NCBI RefSeq assembly: GCF_947503465.1
Contig: NZ_CANNDN010000004.1
Span: 1 to 64,000 of the forward strand
Source of the DNA: an uncultured Tateyamaria sp.
GTDB taxonomy: Bacteria; Pseudomonadota; Alphaproteobacteria; Rhodobacterales; Rhodobacteraceae
DNA: 64,000 nt
Direction of reading: 5' to 3'
In this document: positions 57,513 to 64,000 of the stretch, one piece after another
Numbering within the stretch: position 1 is the stretch's first letter
Layout of the letters: each line of letters starts with the position of its first letter
Notes under the pieces: generated by a model
What the model was told of the DNA's origin: nothing
Database searches by the model: none
The model's input: only the letters and a program-made list of their open reading frames with translations
Program-made: the position numbers and the translations under genes

Positions 57513-57851
57513 ATGTCTTTGAAAATGACGAAAGCCCCCTTTGCAATTGCAGCCATCGCGGCCGCGATCACCCTGACATCCGCGAGCCTCGCAAAAGCGG
57601 AGGCGTTGGTGATCCAGGCACCTTTGCACGGTGCCGAGGTCGCGCAGGTCGAGCAGGTGGGGTTCAAGATCAAGAAGCACGGTGTGCGCCATCATCACGG
57701 GTTCAAGCACCGCAGTTTTCGCCATCATGGCGTGAAGCGGCACCACCGCTTTCATCACCGCAGTTTCCGCCATCATCGAGGCTTCAAGCATCGCGGATTT
57801 GTGCACCACCCCAAGTCGCGGTCGCGCATCATCATCAAGAAGAAGTTCTGA
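57513..57851 (+). CDS. Small secreted His-rich basic protein, distant paralogue
   Basis: 112 residues. The signal peptide MSLKMTKAPFAIAAIAAAIT then LTSASLAKA is clearly related to those of copies A and B, and the protein ends IIIKKKF like their KKKF tails. The mature part carries about 17 His and many Arg/Lys in near-repeats (GFKHRSFRHH, RFHHRSFRHH, GFKHRGFVHH), suggesting metal or polyanion binding. CAGGAG precedes the ATG by 9 bases. Third gene of the small-protein group. Confidence 0.85.
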   Translation: MSLKMTKAPFAIAAIAAAITLTSASLAKAEALVIQAPLHGAEVAQVEQVGFKIKKHGVRHHHGFKHRSFRHHGVKRHHRFHHRSFRHHRGFKHRGFVHHPKSRSRIIIKKKF

Positions 57852-57856
57852 CAGGC

Positions 57857-58093
57857 TTACTTGCGCCAATGTGTCGGGATGATGATCAGCGCCCCGATGG
57901 ACGATACGATGGCGTTCAGCCCGGGGCTGGAGAATCCGAACCCGAACATCAGCCGCACGAAGTAGAACAGGAATGCCCCGCCGATGCAGATGATGATCGA
58001 TTGCAGGATGCCGTTATGGGTAAAGCGCGTCTTTTCCGACAGGTAGCCGACGATGCCTGCGATGACGACAGTGCCGATGAGGGTGGGAAACAT
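57857..58093 (-). CDS. GlsB/YeaQ/YmgE-type small membrane protein
   Basis: 78 residues with about three hydrophobic segments: MFPTLIGTVVIAGIVGYLSE, then NGILQSIIICIGGAFLFYFV and LNAIVSSIGALIIIPTHWRK. The arrangement and the GILQSIIICIGGAFLFYF-like glycine-rich helix fit the transglycosylase-associated (YeaQ/YmgE) family. GTAGGAG precedes the ATG at 58093. Stress or envelope role by family; function not shown here. Confidence 0.82.
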   Translation of the reverse strand: MFPTLIGTVVIAGIVGYLSEKTRFTHNGILQSIIICIGGAFLFYFVRLMFGFGFSSPGLNAIVSSIGALIIIPTHWRK

Positions 58094-58103
58094 GGTCGTG
58101 CTC

Positions 58104-59009
58104 CTACAGTTTTGTGCCTTTGGGCAGGGGGAGCCCCCGCAGGAACACATCGGCATCCTGCGCGCCTTTGCCTGCCCGTTGCAAGCGGGTGAGCCGGACC
58201 GCGCCCGCCCCGCAGGCAATGGTCAGCGCGTCGTCCAGCGTGGTGCCGGCGGTGCCGCTGCCCGGCGCGAGGTTCGAGCCCAGCACCTTGATCCGGGTGC
58301 CCGCGTGATCGAACCATGCGCCCGGAAAGGGCGACAGGCCACGGATTTGCCGGTCGATCGTGGTGGCGTCCTGCGTCCAGTCGATGGCGGCCTCGGCCTT
58401 GTCGATCTTGTGGGCGTAGGTGACCCCGTTGTCCGGTTGCGGCGTGGCCGTGAGCGTCGGCAGCCTGTCGAGGGTCTGCGTGATCAGGCGGGCCCCCATG
58501 GCGGCGAGCCTGTCATGCAGGTCGGCCGTGGTTTCGGTGTCCCCGATCGGCGCCCGGTCGCGCAGCAGGACGGGGCCGGTATCCAGCCCCGCCTCCATCT
58601 GCATGATGCAGACGCCCGTTTCGCTGTCCCCTGCCATGATCGCGCGGTGGATGGGCGCGGCGCCGCGCCAGCGGGGCAACAGGCTGGCGTGGATGTTGAG
58701 GCAGCCATGGGTGGGCGCATCGAGGATGGGCTGCGGCAGGATGAGGCCATAGGCCACGACGACGGCGATATCGGCGTTCAGCGCCGCAAAGTCGGATTGT
58801 GCGTCGGCGGTGCGCAGGGATGTGGGGTGGCGGACCGGCAGGCCCAGCGCCTCGGCGCGGGTGTGGACGGGGCCGGGCCGGTCCTTCTTGCCGCGCCCGG
58901 CGGGCCGTGGCGGTTGGGTGTAGACGGCCGCGATGTCGTGGCCCGCGCTGTGCAGCGCATCGAGCGCGGGGACGGAAAAGTCGGGTGTTCCCATGAAGAT
59001 CAGGCGCAT
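58104..59009 (-). CDS. fmt: Methionyl-tRNA formyltransferase
   Basis: 301-residue enzyme that formylates initiator Met-tRNA. Catalytic triad Asn105, His107 and Asp143 in [20 protein letters not shown] and [12 protein letters not shown], at positions matching E. coli Asn106/His108/Asp144. [20 protein letters not shown] is the typical start. One base separates its ATG from the (restored) stop of the third deformylase-family gene. Confidence 0.97.
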   Translation of the reverse strand: MRLIFMGTPDFSVPALDALHSAGHDIAAVYTQPPRPAGRGKKDRPGPVHTRAEALGLPVRHPTSLRTADAQSDFAALNADIAVVVAYGLILPQPILDAPTHGCLNIHASLLPRWRGAAPIHRAIMAGDSETGVCIMQMEAGLDTGPVLLRDRAPIGDTETTADLHDRLAAMGARLITQTLDRLPTLTATPQPDNGVTYAHKIDKAEAAIDWTQDATTIDRQIRGLSPFPGAWFDHAGTRIKVLGSNLAPGSGTAGTTLDDALTIACGAGAVRLTRLQRAGKGAQDADVFLRGLPLPKGTKL

Positions 59010-59010
59010 G

Positions 59011-59509
59011 TCACTTGCCCTTTTTCGCGCGGCGCAGCAGCATGTCGCGCTTTACCCGGCCCAGGTTGTCGAAATACATGCGTCCCGCCAGGTGGTCGAT
59101 CTGGTGCTGGACGCTGCGCGCCTCGAGCCCCGAAGTCGCGCCGGTCCCACACGCCCTGATCGTTGAGGAAGCGGATTGTGACGGATTTGGGTCGCGGGAC
59201 CTCGGCGGAGACGCCGGGCAGGTTGGGGCTGGCCTCGGTGCCTTTTACGACCTCGGGGTCCGAGGACAGGATTTCGGGGTTGGCCAACAGCACGCGGCGG
59301 CTGCGGTCGGGGGCGGCATCCACCACCGCGAGACGCAGCATGACGCCGATCTGGGGTGCGGCAAGGCCCACGCCGTGGCCGGGCATGGCGATCATCGTGT
59401 CCACCATGTCGGCCCAGATGGCGCGGATGTCGTCCGTGATCCCGGCCACGTCCGCAGCGGCGGTGCGCAGGCGCTTGTCGGGCCAGGACACGAATGGGCG
59501 GATGGTCAT
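59011..59509 (-). pseudogene. Degenerate, frameshifted peptide deformylase paralogue
   Basis: Third deformylase-family gene in a row. The N-terminal part has motif 1 (GHGVGLAAPQIG, residues 45-56), but motif 2 EGCLS is replaced by EASPN (residues 92-96), so the metal-binding Cys is lost. A one-base shift in the run of four C (59128-59131, GGGG on the coding strand) breaks the frame near residue 127; restoring it gives SVQHQIDHLAGRMYF, where motif 3 HEIDH has become HQIDH (residues 135-139), and a total of 165 residues ending just before fmt. So the catalytic Glu and the metal Cys are both missing. Frame disruption could be true or a sequencing error. A non-catalytic deformylase-like protein is the likely ancestor. 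Confidence 0.85.
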
Positions 59510-60006
59510 GGTTGTCCCTCGTAGGCGGCGAGAATGGCGGCGCGCTGTGCATCGTCCACGCGGTCCAGTGTCACGATACCGTCAAGGTGATCCAGTTCGT
59601 GCTGGACGCAGAGGGCGGCAAAACCCGTCAGCCATGCGTCATGGACAAGACCGTCAAGGTCGGTCCAGACCATGCGGACGGAGCTGGGCCGGACGACCGT
59701 TGCGGTGACACCGGGGATCGACAAACACCCCTCGTCCGCGCTGCCGCGTTCCTCGGAGCGATCAAGGATGTCGGGGTTGATGCAGACAACCGGGCTGCGG
59801 TCCCCGTCTTTCCACGTGGTGTCCATGACGAACATCCGCAGCAATTCACCGATCTGCGGCGCGGCAAGCCCCCGGCCAGGCGCGGCATACATCGTGTCCA
59901 GCATGTCGGCGGCGAGCGTGCGAATGTCGTCTGTCACCGCCTCGACCGGAGTGCACACGGCCTCGAGCCGCGGGTGCGGCCACACCAGGATCTCGCGCAC
60001 ACTCAT
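59506..60006 (-). CDS. def: Peptide deformylase, divergent paralogue
   Basis: 166 residues. Motif 1 is GRGLAAPQIG (residues 44-53), motif 2 DEGCLSIPG with metal-ligand Cys94, motif 3 VQHELDHLDG with His136, Glu137 and His140; the active site is complete. It removes formyl groups from nascent proteins. The C-terminus is shorter than in the next paralogue. Overlaps both flanking deformylase genes by four bases. Confidence 0.93.
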   Translation of the reverse strand: MSVREILVWPHPRLEAVCTPVEAVTDDIRTLAADMLDTMYAAPGRGLAAPQIGELLRMFVMDTTWKDGDRSPVVCINPDILDRSEERGSADEGCLSIPGVTATVVRPSSVRMVWTDLDGLVHDAWLTGFAALCVQHELDHLDGIVTLDRVDDAQRAAILAAYEGQP

Positions 60007-60521
60007 GCGCGGGCGCGTTCCCGTTTCAGCTTTTGCATCTTGCGGGTGATCAACTGGCGCTTGAGCGGTTTGAGATAGTCGATGAACAGCTTGCCGTCGA
60101 GGTGGTCAATCTCGTGCTGGACGCAAGTGGCCCAGAGGCCATCCATGCCTTCGCGCTGTTCATTGCCGTCGCGGTCGATCCAGCGCACGTCGACCTCGGC
60201 CGGGCGGGTCACGTCTGCGAACTGGTCGGGAATGGACAGGCATCCTTCCTCGTAGGTGTTCAGCGTGTCGGAAGCGGCCACGATTTCCGGGTTGAACATG
60301 ATCAGCGGGCGGGGCGGTTCGTCATCCGCCTTCACGCAATCCAGCACGATAAGGCGTGTCAGCACGCCCACCTGCGGCGCCGCAAGGCCAATGCCCGGCG
60401 CGTCATACATGGTGGACAGCATTTCATCTGCAAGATCGCGCAAGTCGTCCGACAGGTCGGTCACGGGGTCGGACGTCTTTTTCAGACGCGGATCGGGGTG
60501 CAGGATGATCGGGCGTTTCAT
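60003..60521 (-). CDS. def: Peptide deformylase
   Basis: 172-residue main deformylase. Motif 1 GIGLAAPQVG (residues 43-52), motif 2 EEGCLSIPDQ with Cys94, motif 3 CVQHEIDHLDG with His136-Glu137-His140. MKRPIILHPDPRLKK is the usual alphaproteobacterial start; an ATG three codons upstream (60530) is also possible. First of the def-def-def*-fmt run. Confidence 0.95.
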   Translation of the reverse strand: MKRPIILHPDPRLKKTSDPVTDLSDDLRDLADEMLSTMYDAPGIGLAAPQVGVLTRLIVLDCVKADDEPPRPLIMFNPEIVAASDTLNTYEEGCLSIPDQFADVTRPAEVDVRWIDRDGNEQREGMDGLWATCVQHEIDHLDGKLFIDYLKPLKRQLITRKMQKLKRERARA

Positions 60522-60618
60522 GGCGTCCATGTAAGACAACCGCCCCGCCATCGCAATGTCCCCTTGCACCCCGCGCAAGGGGCGCTAGCCTGCCGCACAT
60601 AGGAACGGAGACACCCCC

Positions 60619-61788
60619 ATGAGTTTTGACGACATCATCGACCGCCGCGGCAGCCATTGCGTGAAATGGGACATGATGGAGGCCATCTATGGCGTCGATG
60701 GGGACAAGGGGCTGGCCATGTGGGTGGCCGACATGGATTTCCGCCCGCCACAGCAGGTTCTTGACGCCGTGCGCGACCAGCTGGATCACGGGATCATCGG
60801 CTATTTCGGGGACGACACCACGTACCGTGAAGCGATCCAGTGGTGGATGAAGGAACGGCACAACTGGACGGTGCAGGCCGACCACATCTTTACCACCCAT
60901 GGCCTCGTGAACGGCACGGCGATGTGCGTGGACACCTTTACCGAACCGGGCGACGGGGTCGTCTTGTTCACGCCTGTCTACCACGCCTTTGCCAAGGTCA
61001 TCAAAGCCAACAACCGGCGGGTGGTCGAATGCGAAATGTCCATGACCGACGGCCGTTACGAGATGGATTTCGACAGTTGGGATGCGCAGATGGACGGGTC
61101 GGAAACCATGCTGATCCTGTGTTCGCCCCACAATCCCGGCGGACGGGTCTGGACGCGGGACGAACTCTTGGGCGTTGCGGCCTTCGCCAAGCGGCACAAG
61201 CTGATCCTCGTGTCGGACGAGATCCACCATGACCTGGTGATGCCCGGCCACAAACACATTCCCATGTCCCACATTCCGGGGGTCGAAGACCGGCTGGTGA
61301 TGATGACGGCCACGACCAAGACGTTCAACATCGCCGGGTCGCATTCCGGCAACGTGATCATCGCCGATCCGGACCTGCGCGCGAAATTCGCGCAGCGCAT
61401 GATGGGCCTTGGCCTGTCGCCCAACAGCTTCGGCCTGTTCATGGCGACGGCCGCCTATTCGCCCGAGGGCGCCGCATGGACCGACGACCTGGTGGCCTAT
61501 CTGGACGGCAACCGGAAACTGTTTGACGAGGGGGTCAACGCCATTCCGGGTCTGTTTTCGATGCCGCTGGAGGCCACGTACCTGTCATGGGTGGATTTCG
61601 ACGGCACGGGCATGAGCCGCGAGGAGTTCACCAAACGGGTCGAACAGGATGCCTGCATTGCGGTCAACCATGGCCCCACATTCGGCAAGGGCGGCGACAG
61701 TTGGTTGCGGTTCAACATCGCCACGCCCCGCGCCCGGGTGCAAGAGGCGGTCGAGCGGTTGGCAGCGGCGTTCAACGACCTGCAGTAG
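60619..61788 (+). CDS. MalY/PatB-family PLP-dependent enzyme (cystathionine beta-lyase-like)
   Basis: 389-residue fold-type I PLP enzyme. SPHNPGGRVW in the substrate region, VSDEIHHDLVMPGHKHIPMS and the Schiff-base lysine Lys234 in TATTKTFNIAGSHSGN place it in the MalY/PatB group, which usually acts as C-S lyase on cystathionine or related cysteine conjugates. AGGAACGGAG precedes the ATG. Diverges from the deformylase genes. Confidence 0.92.
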   Translation: MSFDDIIDRRGSHCVKWDMMEAIYGVDGDKGLAMWVADMDFRPPQQVLDAVRDQLDHGIIGYFGDDTTYREAIQWWMKERHNWTVQADHIFTTHGLVNGTAMCVDTFTEPGDGVVLFTPVYHAFAKVIKANNRRVVECEMSMTDGRYEMDFDSWDAQMDGSETMLILCSPHNPGGRVWTRDELLGVAAFAKRHKLILVSDEIHHDLVMPGHKHIPMSHIPGVEDRLVMMTATTKTFNIAGSHSGNVIIADPDLRAKFAQRMMGLGLSPNSFGLFMATAAYSPEGAAWTDDLVAYLDGNRKLFDEGVNAIPGLFSMPLEATYLSWVDFDGTGMSREEFTKRVEQDACIAVNHGPTFGKGGDSWLRFNIATPRARVQEAVERLAAAFNDLQ

Positions 61789-61806
61789 CCGGGGCGCGTG
61801 CCCGCC

Positions 61807-62796
61807 CTAGGCCCGCTTGATTGCGCAGAACCGGTGTGACGCACCGATGCCGGTGTAATTGTCCTGCATCACCTCGAGCAGGTCGAACCCCGCATCGCGC
61901 AATGTGCCGAAGACCTTGTGCATGGGCACGGCGTGCATCTCCATCCCCATGAGGTCCTGTTCTAGGTAGCGTTCCGCCACGAACGTGTAGTCCGGCAGAT
62001 AGGTCGGGATCTGGAAATACGCCAGCCCGCCCGGATTGACCTTTGCAAGCAGTGTCCTGAGCATATGCACCTGGATCGGCGGCGGATTGTGCTGGAGCAC
62101 GATCAGTGAAAACAGCACATCGCATTGCGGGACCGTGTCCAGCGCCGCAATGGTGTCCAGCAGGATCGTGTTTATGTTCTTCTTGCCGCTTGTCCTGGCG
62201 TATTCGGCGCAGAGGCCCAGATTGCCGGGCGACACGTCGACGCCGTGCACCTGCGCAAACAGATCCGCCAGCGGCAATGTGATCCGGCCCACGCCACAGC
62301 CGAAGTCGACACAGCTTTGGTACGCGTCGATGTCGATCCCGTTGCGCGATGCGGTTCTGCGCAGATCGGTCACCTGCAACTTGCCGGTGTCAAAGAAGTC
62401 GTCAGCGTGGTCCTGGAACACATCTGCGCGGAATTCATTGGCCGTCAGGACGGACCAATGCGGTTCGCTTTCGCCCAGGCGCGTCCATTCGTCCTGCACG
62501 CGGGCGAACAGCCGGTCGCGCACAGCGTCCGACACATCCACGTCGATGGACAGTTTTTCCTGTCTGAGGTTGTCGTCCAGAATGGAGCGATCGACCTGGT
62601 ATTCCTTGTATTCGGGGCTGTGGATGAAGGAGTCGATGATCTGCCGGGCCGTCAGCGCCTGACGGGCCCGCTGGCGCAGGACGTCATCGCTTTCTGCGGC
62701 GCGTCCAAGCAGGGTCTGGTAGCATGCTTCCACCAGCTCGCGCGACGAAAACCACCGCCCCATACCGATGTTGATCGAGAATTTTCCGATGTTCAT
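61807..62796 (-). CDS. SAM-dependent methyltransferase with N-terminal DUF4214-like domain
   Basis: 329 residues. The N-terminal ~50 residues (ELVEACYQTLLGRAAESDDV, IIDSFIHSPEYKEY) match the DUF4214 pattern usually found in glycosyltransferase and surface-polymer proteins. The C-terminal methyltransferase has SCVDFGCGVGRITLPLADLF, HGVDVSPGNLGLCAEYAR, and CDVLFSLIVLQHNPPPIQVH with a late NPGGLAYFQIPTYLPDYTF. Possibly a methyltransferase acting on surface glycans; this is inference. Monocistronic, minus strand. Confidence 0.87.
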   Translation of the reverse strand: MNIGKFSINIGMGRWFSSRELVEACYQTLLGRAAESDDVLRQRARQALTARQIIDSFIHSPEYKEYQVDRSILDDNLRQEKLSIDVDVSDAVRDRLFARVQDEWTRLGESEPHWSVLTANEFRADVFQDHADDFFDTGKLQVTDLRRTASRNGIDIDAYQSCVDFGCGVGRITLPLADLFAQVHGVDVSPGNLGLCAEYARTSGKKNINTILLDTIAALDTVPQCDVLFSLIVLQHNPPPIQVHMLRTLLAKVNPGGLAYFQIPTYLPDYTFVAERYLEQDLMGMEMHAVPMHKVFGTLRDAGFDLLEVMQDNYTGIGASHRFCAIKRA

Positions 62797-62837
62797 TTAC
62801 AGGTAGATACCATTCTTGCGCCGGACCTGTCGCGTCT

Positions 62838-63200
62838 TCATGTCACGCTGGTGTCCGCCGGCAGCAATGCGACCGGCGCATCCTCTGCCCGGACGAAGTC
62901 GAGCGCGGGTGTTTCGGCCACCGCGGTCAGGCGTTTGAATTCATAGCGCAGTTCGCCTGCCTCTTCATCCGAGGCGACGATCAGGCATTGAAAGAGGTGG
63001 ATGGCCCCGTCGTAGAGGTCCACATATCCGCGCAATTGCGGCGCGGCCTCGGCCTGCATGGAAAATCCGGTCTTCCACATGCGCAGCACGGGGTAGGTCA
63101 CGCCGTCGACCGACAGACGCAGGCGGGACGCTTTCTTCAGCGATTGCAAGCGCGCGCTGTCGAGCCCGGCCTGCACCTCTTTTGGTACGAATGTGGACAT
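62838..63200 (-). CDS. Conserved small protein of unknown function
   Basis: 120 residues, starting MSTFVPKEVQAGLDSARLQS. The LKKASRLRLSVDGVTYPVLR..W..GFSM and RGYVDLYDGAIHLFQCLIVA pattern is what I recall of a small family in Rhodobacterales without assigned function; it has some resemblance to PilZ-like beta-barrels, but the RxxxR/(D/N)xSxxG motif is not evident. Separated from the glutathione transferase gene by a 218-base divergent region. Confidence 0.78.
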   Translation of the reverse strand: MSTFVPKEVQAGLDSARLQSLKKASRLRLSVDGVTYPVLRMWKTGFSMQAEAAPQLRGYVDLYDGAIHLFQCLIVASDEEAGELRYEFKRLTAVAETPALDFVRAEDAPVALLPADTSVT

Positions 63201-63418
63201 GGCAGTGTTTCCTTTCCGTCCCCGCGCCAGAAGATGGGCCGCAGCATGAGTCGTTCCAGTTAAATTCTGATGTCGGCTTGCGAGTCTTTCGGGTTGTGGC
63301 TTTCCTGTGACTCTCGTTGCATGCATGTGCGCAGGCGCAGGGCCAGTGCGCGAGCGCCTTGCTTGGTCCGGGGGGCCCGCCCAACTACATCGGCCCCAAG
63401 GCAGACAGGAGACGCGAC

Positions 63419-64000
63419 ATGGGCCTTTTGGTAGACGGTGTTTGGCACGACCAGTGGTACGATACGAAATCGAGCGGCGGGGCATTCCAGCGCAGCCAGG
63501 CCAAGTTTCGCAACTGGATCACGGCGGACGGTGGTGCGGGCCCGTCGGGAGAGGGCGGGTTTGCTGCGCAAAGCGGGCGCTATCACCTTTATGTCTCCTA
63601 TGCGTGCCCGTGGGCGCACCGGGCGCTGGTCTTTCGCAAGCTGAAGGGGCTGGAAAGTCACATCGGCCTGTCTGCCGTGCACCCCGACATGTTGTCGAAC
63701 GGGTGGACCTTTGACACCGATGACAGGGGGGCCACGGGCGACACGCTGTACGGCCTGCCCTTTGCCCGCGACATCTATACCAAGGCCGATCCGCAGTTTT
63801 CGGGCCGCGTGACCGTGCCGATCCTGTGGGACACAGAGCGCGAGACGATCGTGAGCAACGAAAGCTCGGAAATCATCCGCATGTTCAATTCCGCCTTTGA
63901 CGGGATCACCGGGAACACGGACGATTACTGGCCCGCGGACCTGCGCGCGGCGATGGAGCCTGTGAACGACCGCATCTACGACACCTTCAACAACGGTGTC
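63419..64000 (+). CDS. Glutathionyl-hydroquinone reductase-type GST (partial)
   Basis: 194 N-terminal residues present; the gene continues past the right edge. MGLLVDGVWHDQWYDTKSSG, FQRSQAKFRNWIT and the YACPWAHRALVFRKL motif with catalytic Cys63 are typical of the YqjG/PcpF (Xi-class) glutathione transferases that reduce glutathionyl-hydroquinones. VPILWDTERETIVSNESSEI agrees. CAGGAG lies before the ATG. Confidence 0.92.
   Translation, partial: MGLLVDGVWHDQWYDTKSSGGAFQRSQAKFRNWITADGGAGPSGEGGFAAQSGRYHLYVSYACPWAHRALVFRKLKGLESHIGLSAVHPDMLSNGWTFDTDDRGATGDTLYGLPFARDIYTKADPQFSGRVTVPILWDTERETIVSNESSEIIRMFNSAFDGITGNTDDYWPADLRAAMEPVNDRIYDTFNNGV

Overview
The window reads as a contiguous chromosomal segment of a marine Roseobacter-clade alphaproteobacterium (Rhodobacterales). 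The evidence is high GC with strong GC3 bias, the chvI-chvG-hprK-rapZ-EIIA-HPr block next to pckA, the rpoZ-rsh-pdxJ-acpS-lepB-rnc-era-recO block, a methylsuccinyl-CoA dehydrogenase of the ethylmalonyl-CoA pathway, three consecutive peptide-deformylase genes beside fmt, and several DUF families (DUF6473, DUF1491, DUF898) common in that group. No rRNA, tRNA, CRISPR array, transposase or integrase was recognised.

Layout. 1-8.1 kb: 5' part of tuf, two lipoproteins, a cytochrome P450, an M48 peptidase/DUF898 membrane pair, and parC. 8.3-15.9 kb: SH3 protein, SDR, a small HIG1-like membrane protein, cob(I)alamin adenosyltransferase, etfBA with a clear terminator, DUF6473 protein, 3-hydroxybutyryl-CoA dehydrogenase and an acyltransferase. 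15.9-22.3 kb: a regulatory PTS (HPr, EIIA, short HPr kinase, RapZ) co-directional with ChvGI, diverging from pckA. 22.3-28.4 kb: unknown protein plus LysR-like regulator, XRE regulator, methylsuccinyl-CoA dehydrogenase, LysE exporter, TetR regulator and META-domain protein. 28.4-38.8 kb: a long minus-strand housekeeping run (recO, DUF1491, era, rnc, lepB, acpS, hydrolase, Dabb, pdxJ, DUF2062, rsh, rpoZ). 38.8-41.1 kb: folK, a NYN nuclease-like protein, ispH.

41.1-53.4 kb looks accessory: a lower-GC methyltransferase, a peptide-type ABC transporter whose operon continues into a methyltransferase, a GNAT acetyltransferase and a PHP/CehA-like metallohydrolase, then a distinctly lower-GC solo OLD-family nuclease flanked by gene-poor DNA. 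53.4-55.9 kb: a tight LysE/DUF1905/DUF3429/methyltransferase/rnhA run. 56-57.9 kb: three small secreted cationic proteins, two of them a tandem duplication that includes the promoter leader. 57.9-64 kb: a YeaQ-type membrane protein, fmt with three deformylase-family genes (the third degenerate in two metal/catalytic motifs and frameshifted), a MalY/PatB-type PLP enzyme, a DUF4214-methyltransferase, a small conserved protein and the start of a glutathionyl-hydroquinone reductase-like gene.

The most noteworthy observations are the duplicated small basic secreted proteins with a conserved palindromic leader, the third deformylase paralogue, the transporter-linked modification/hydrolysis operon, and the isolated OLD nuclease. 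All functional statements rest on motif recognition by eye; no database search was run.
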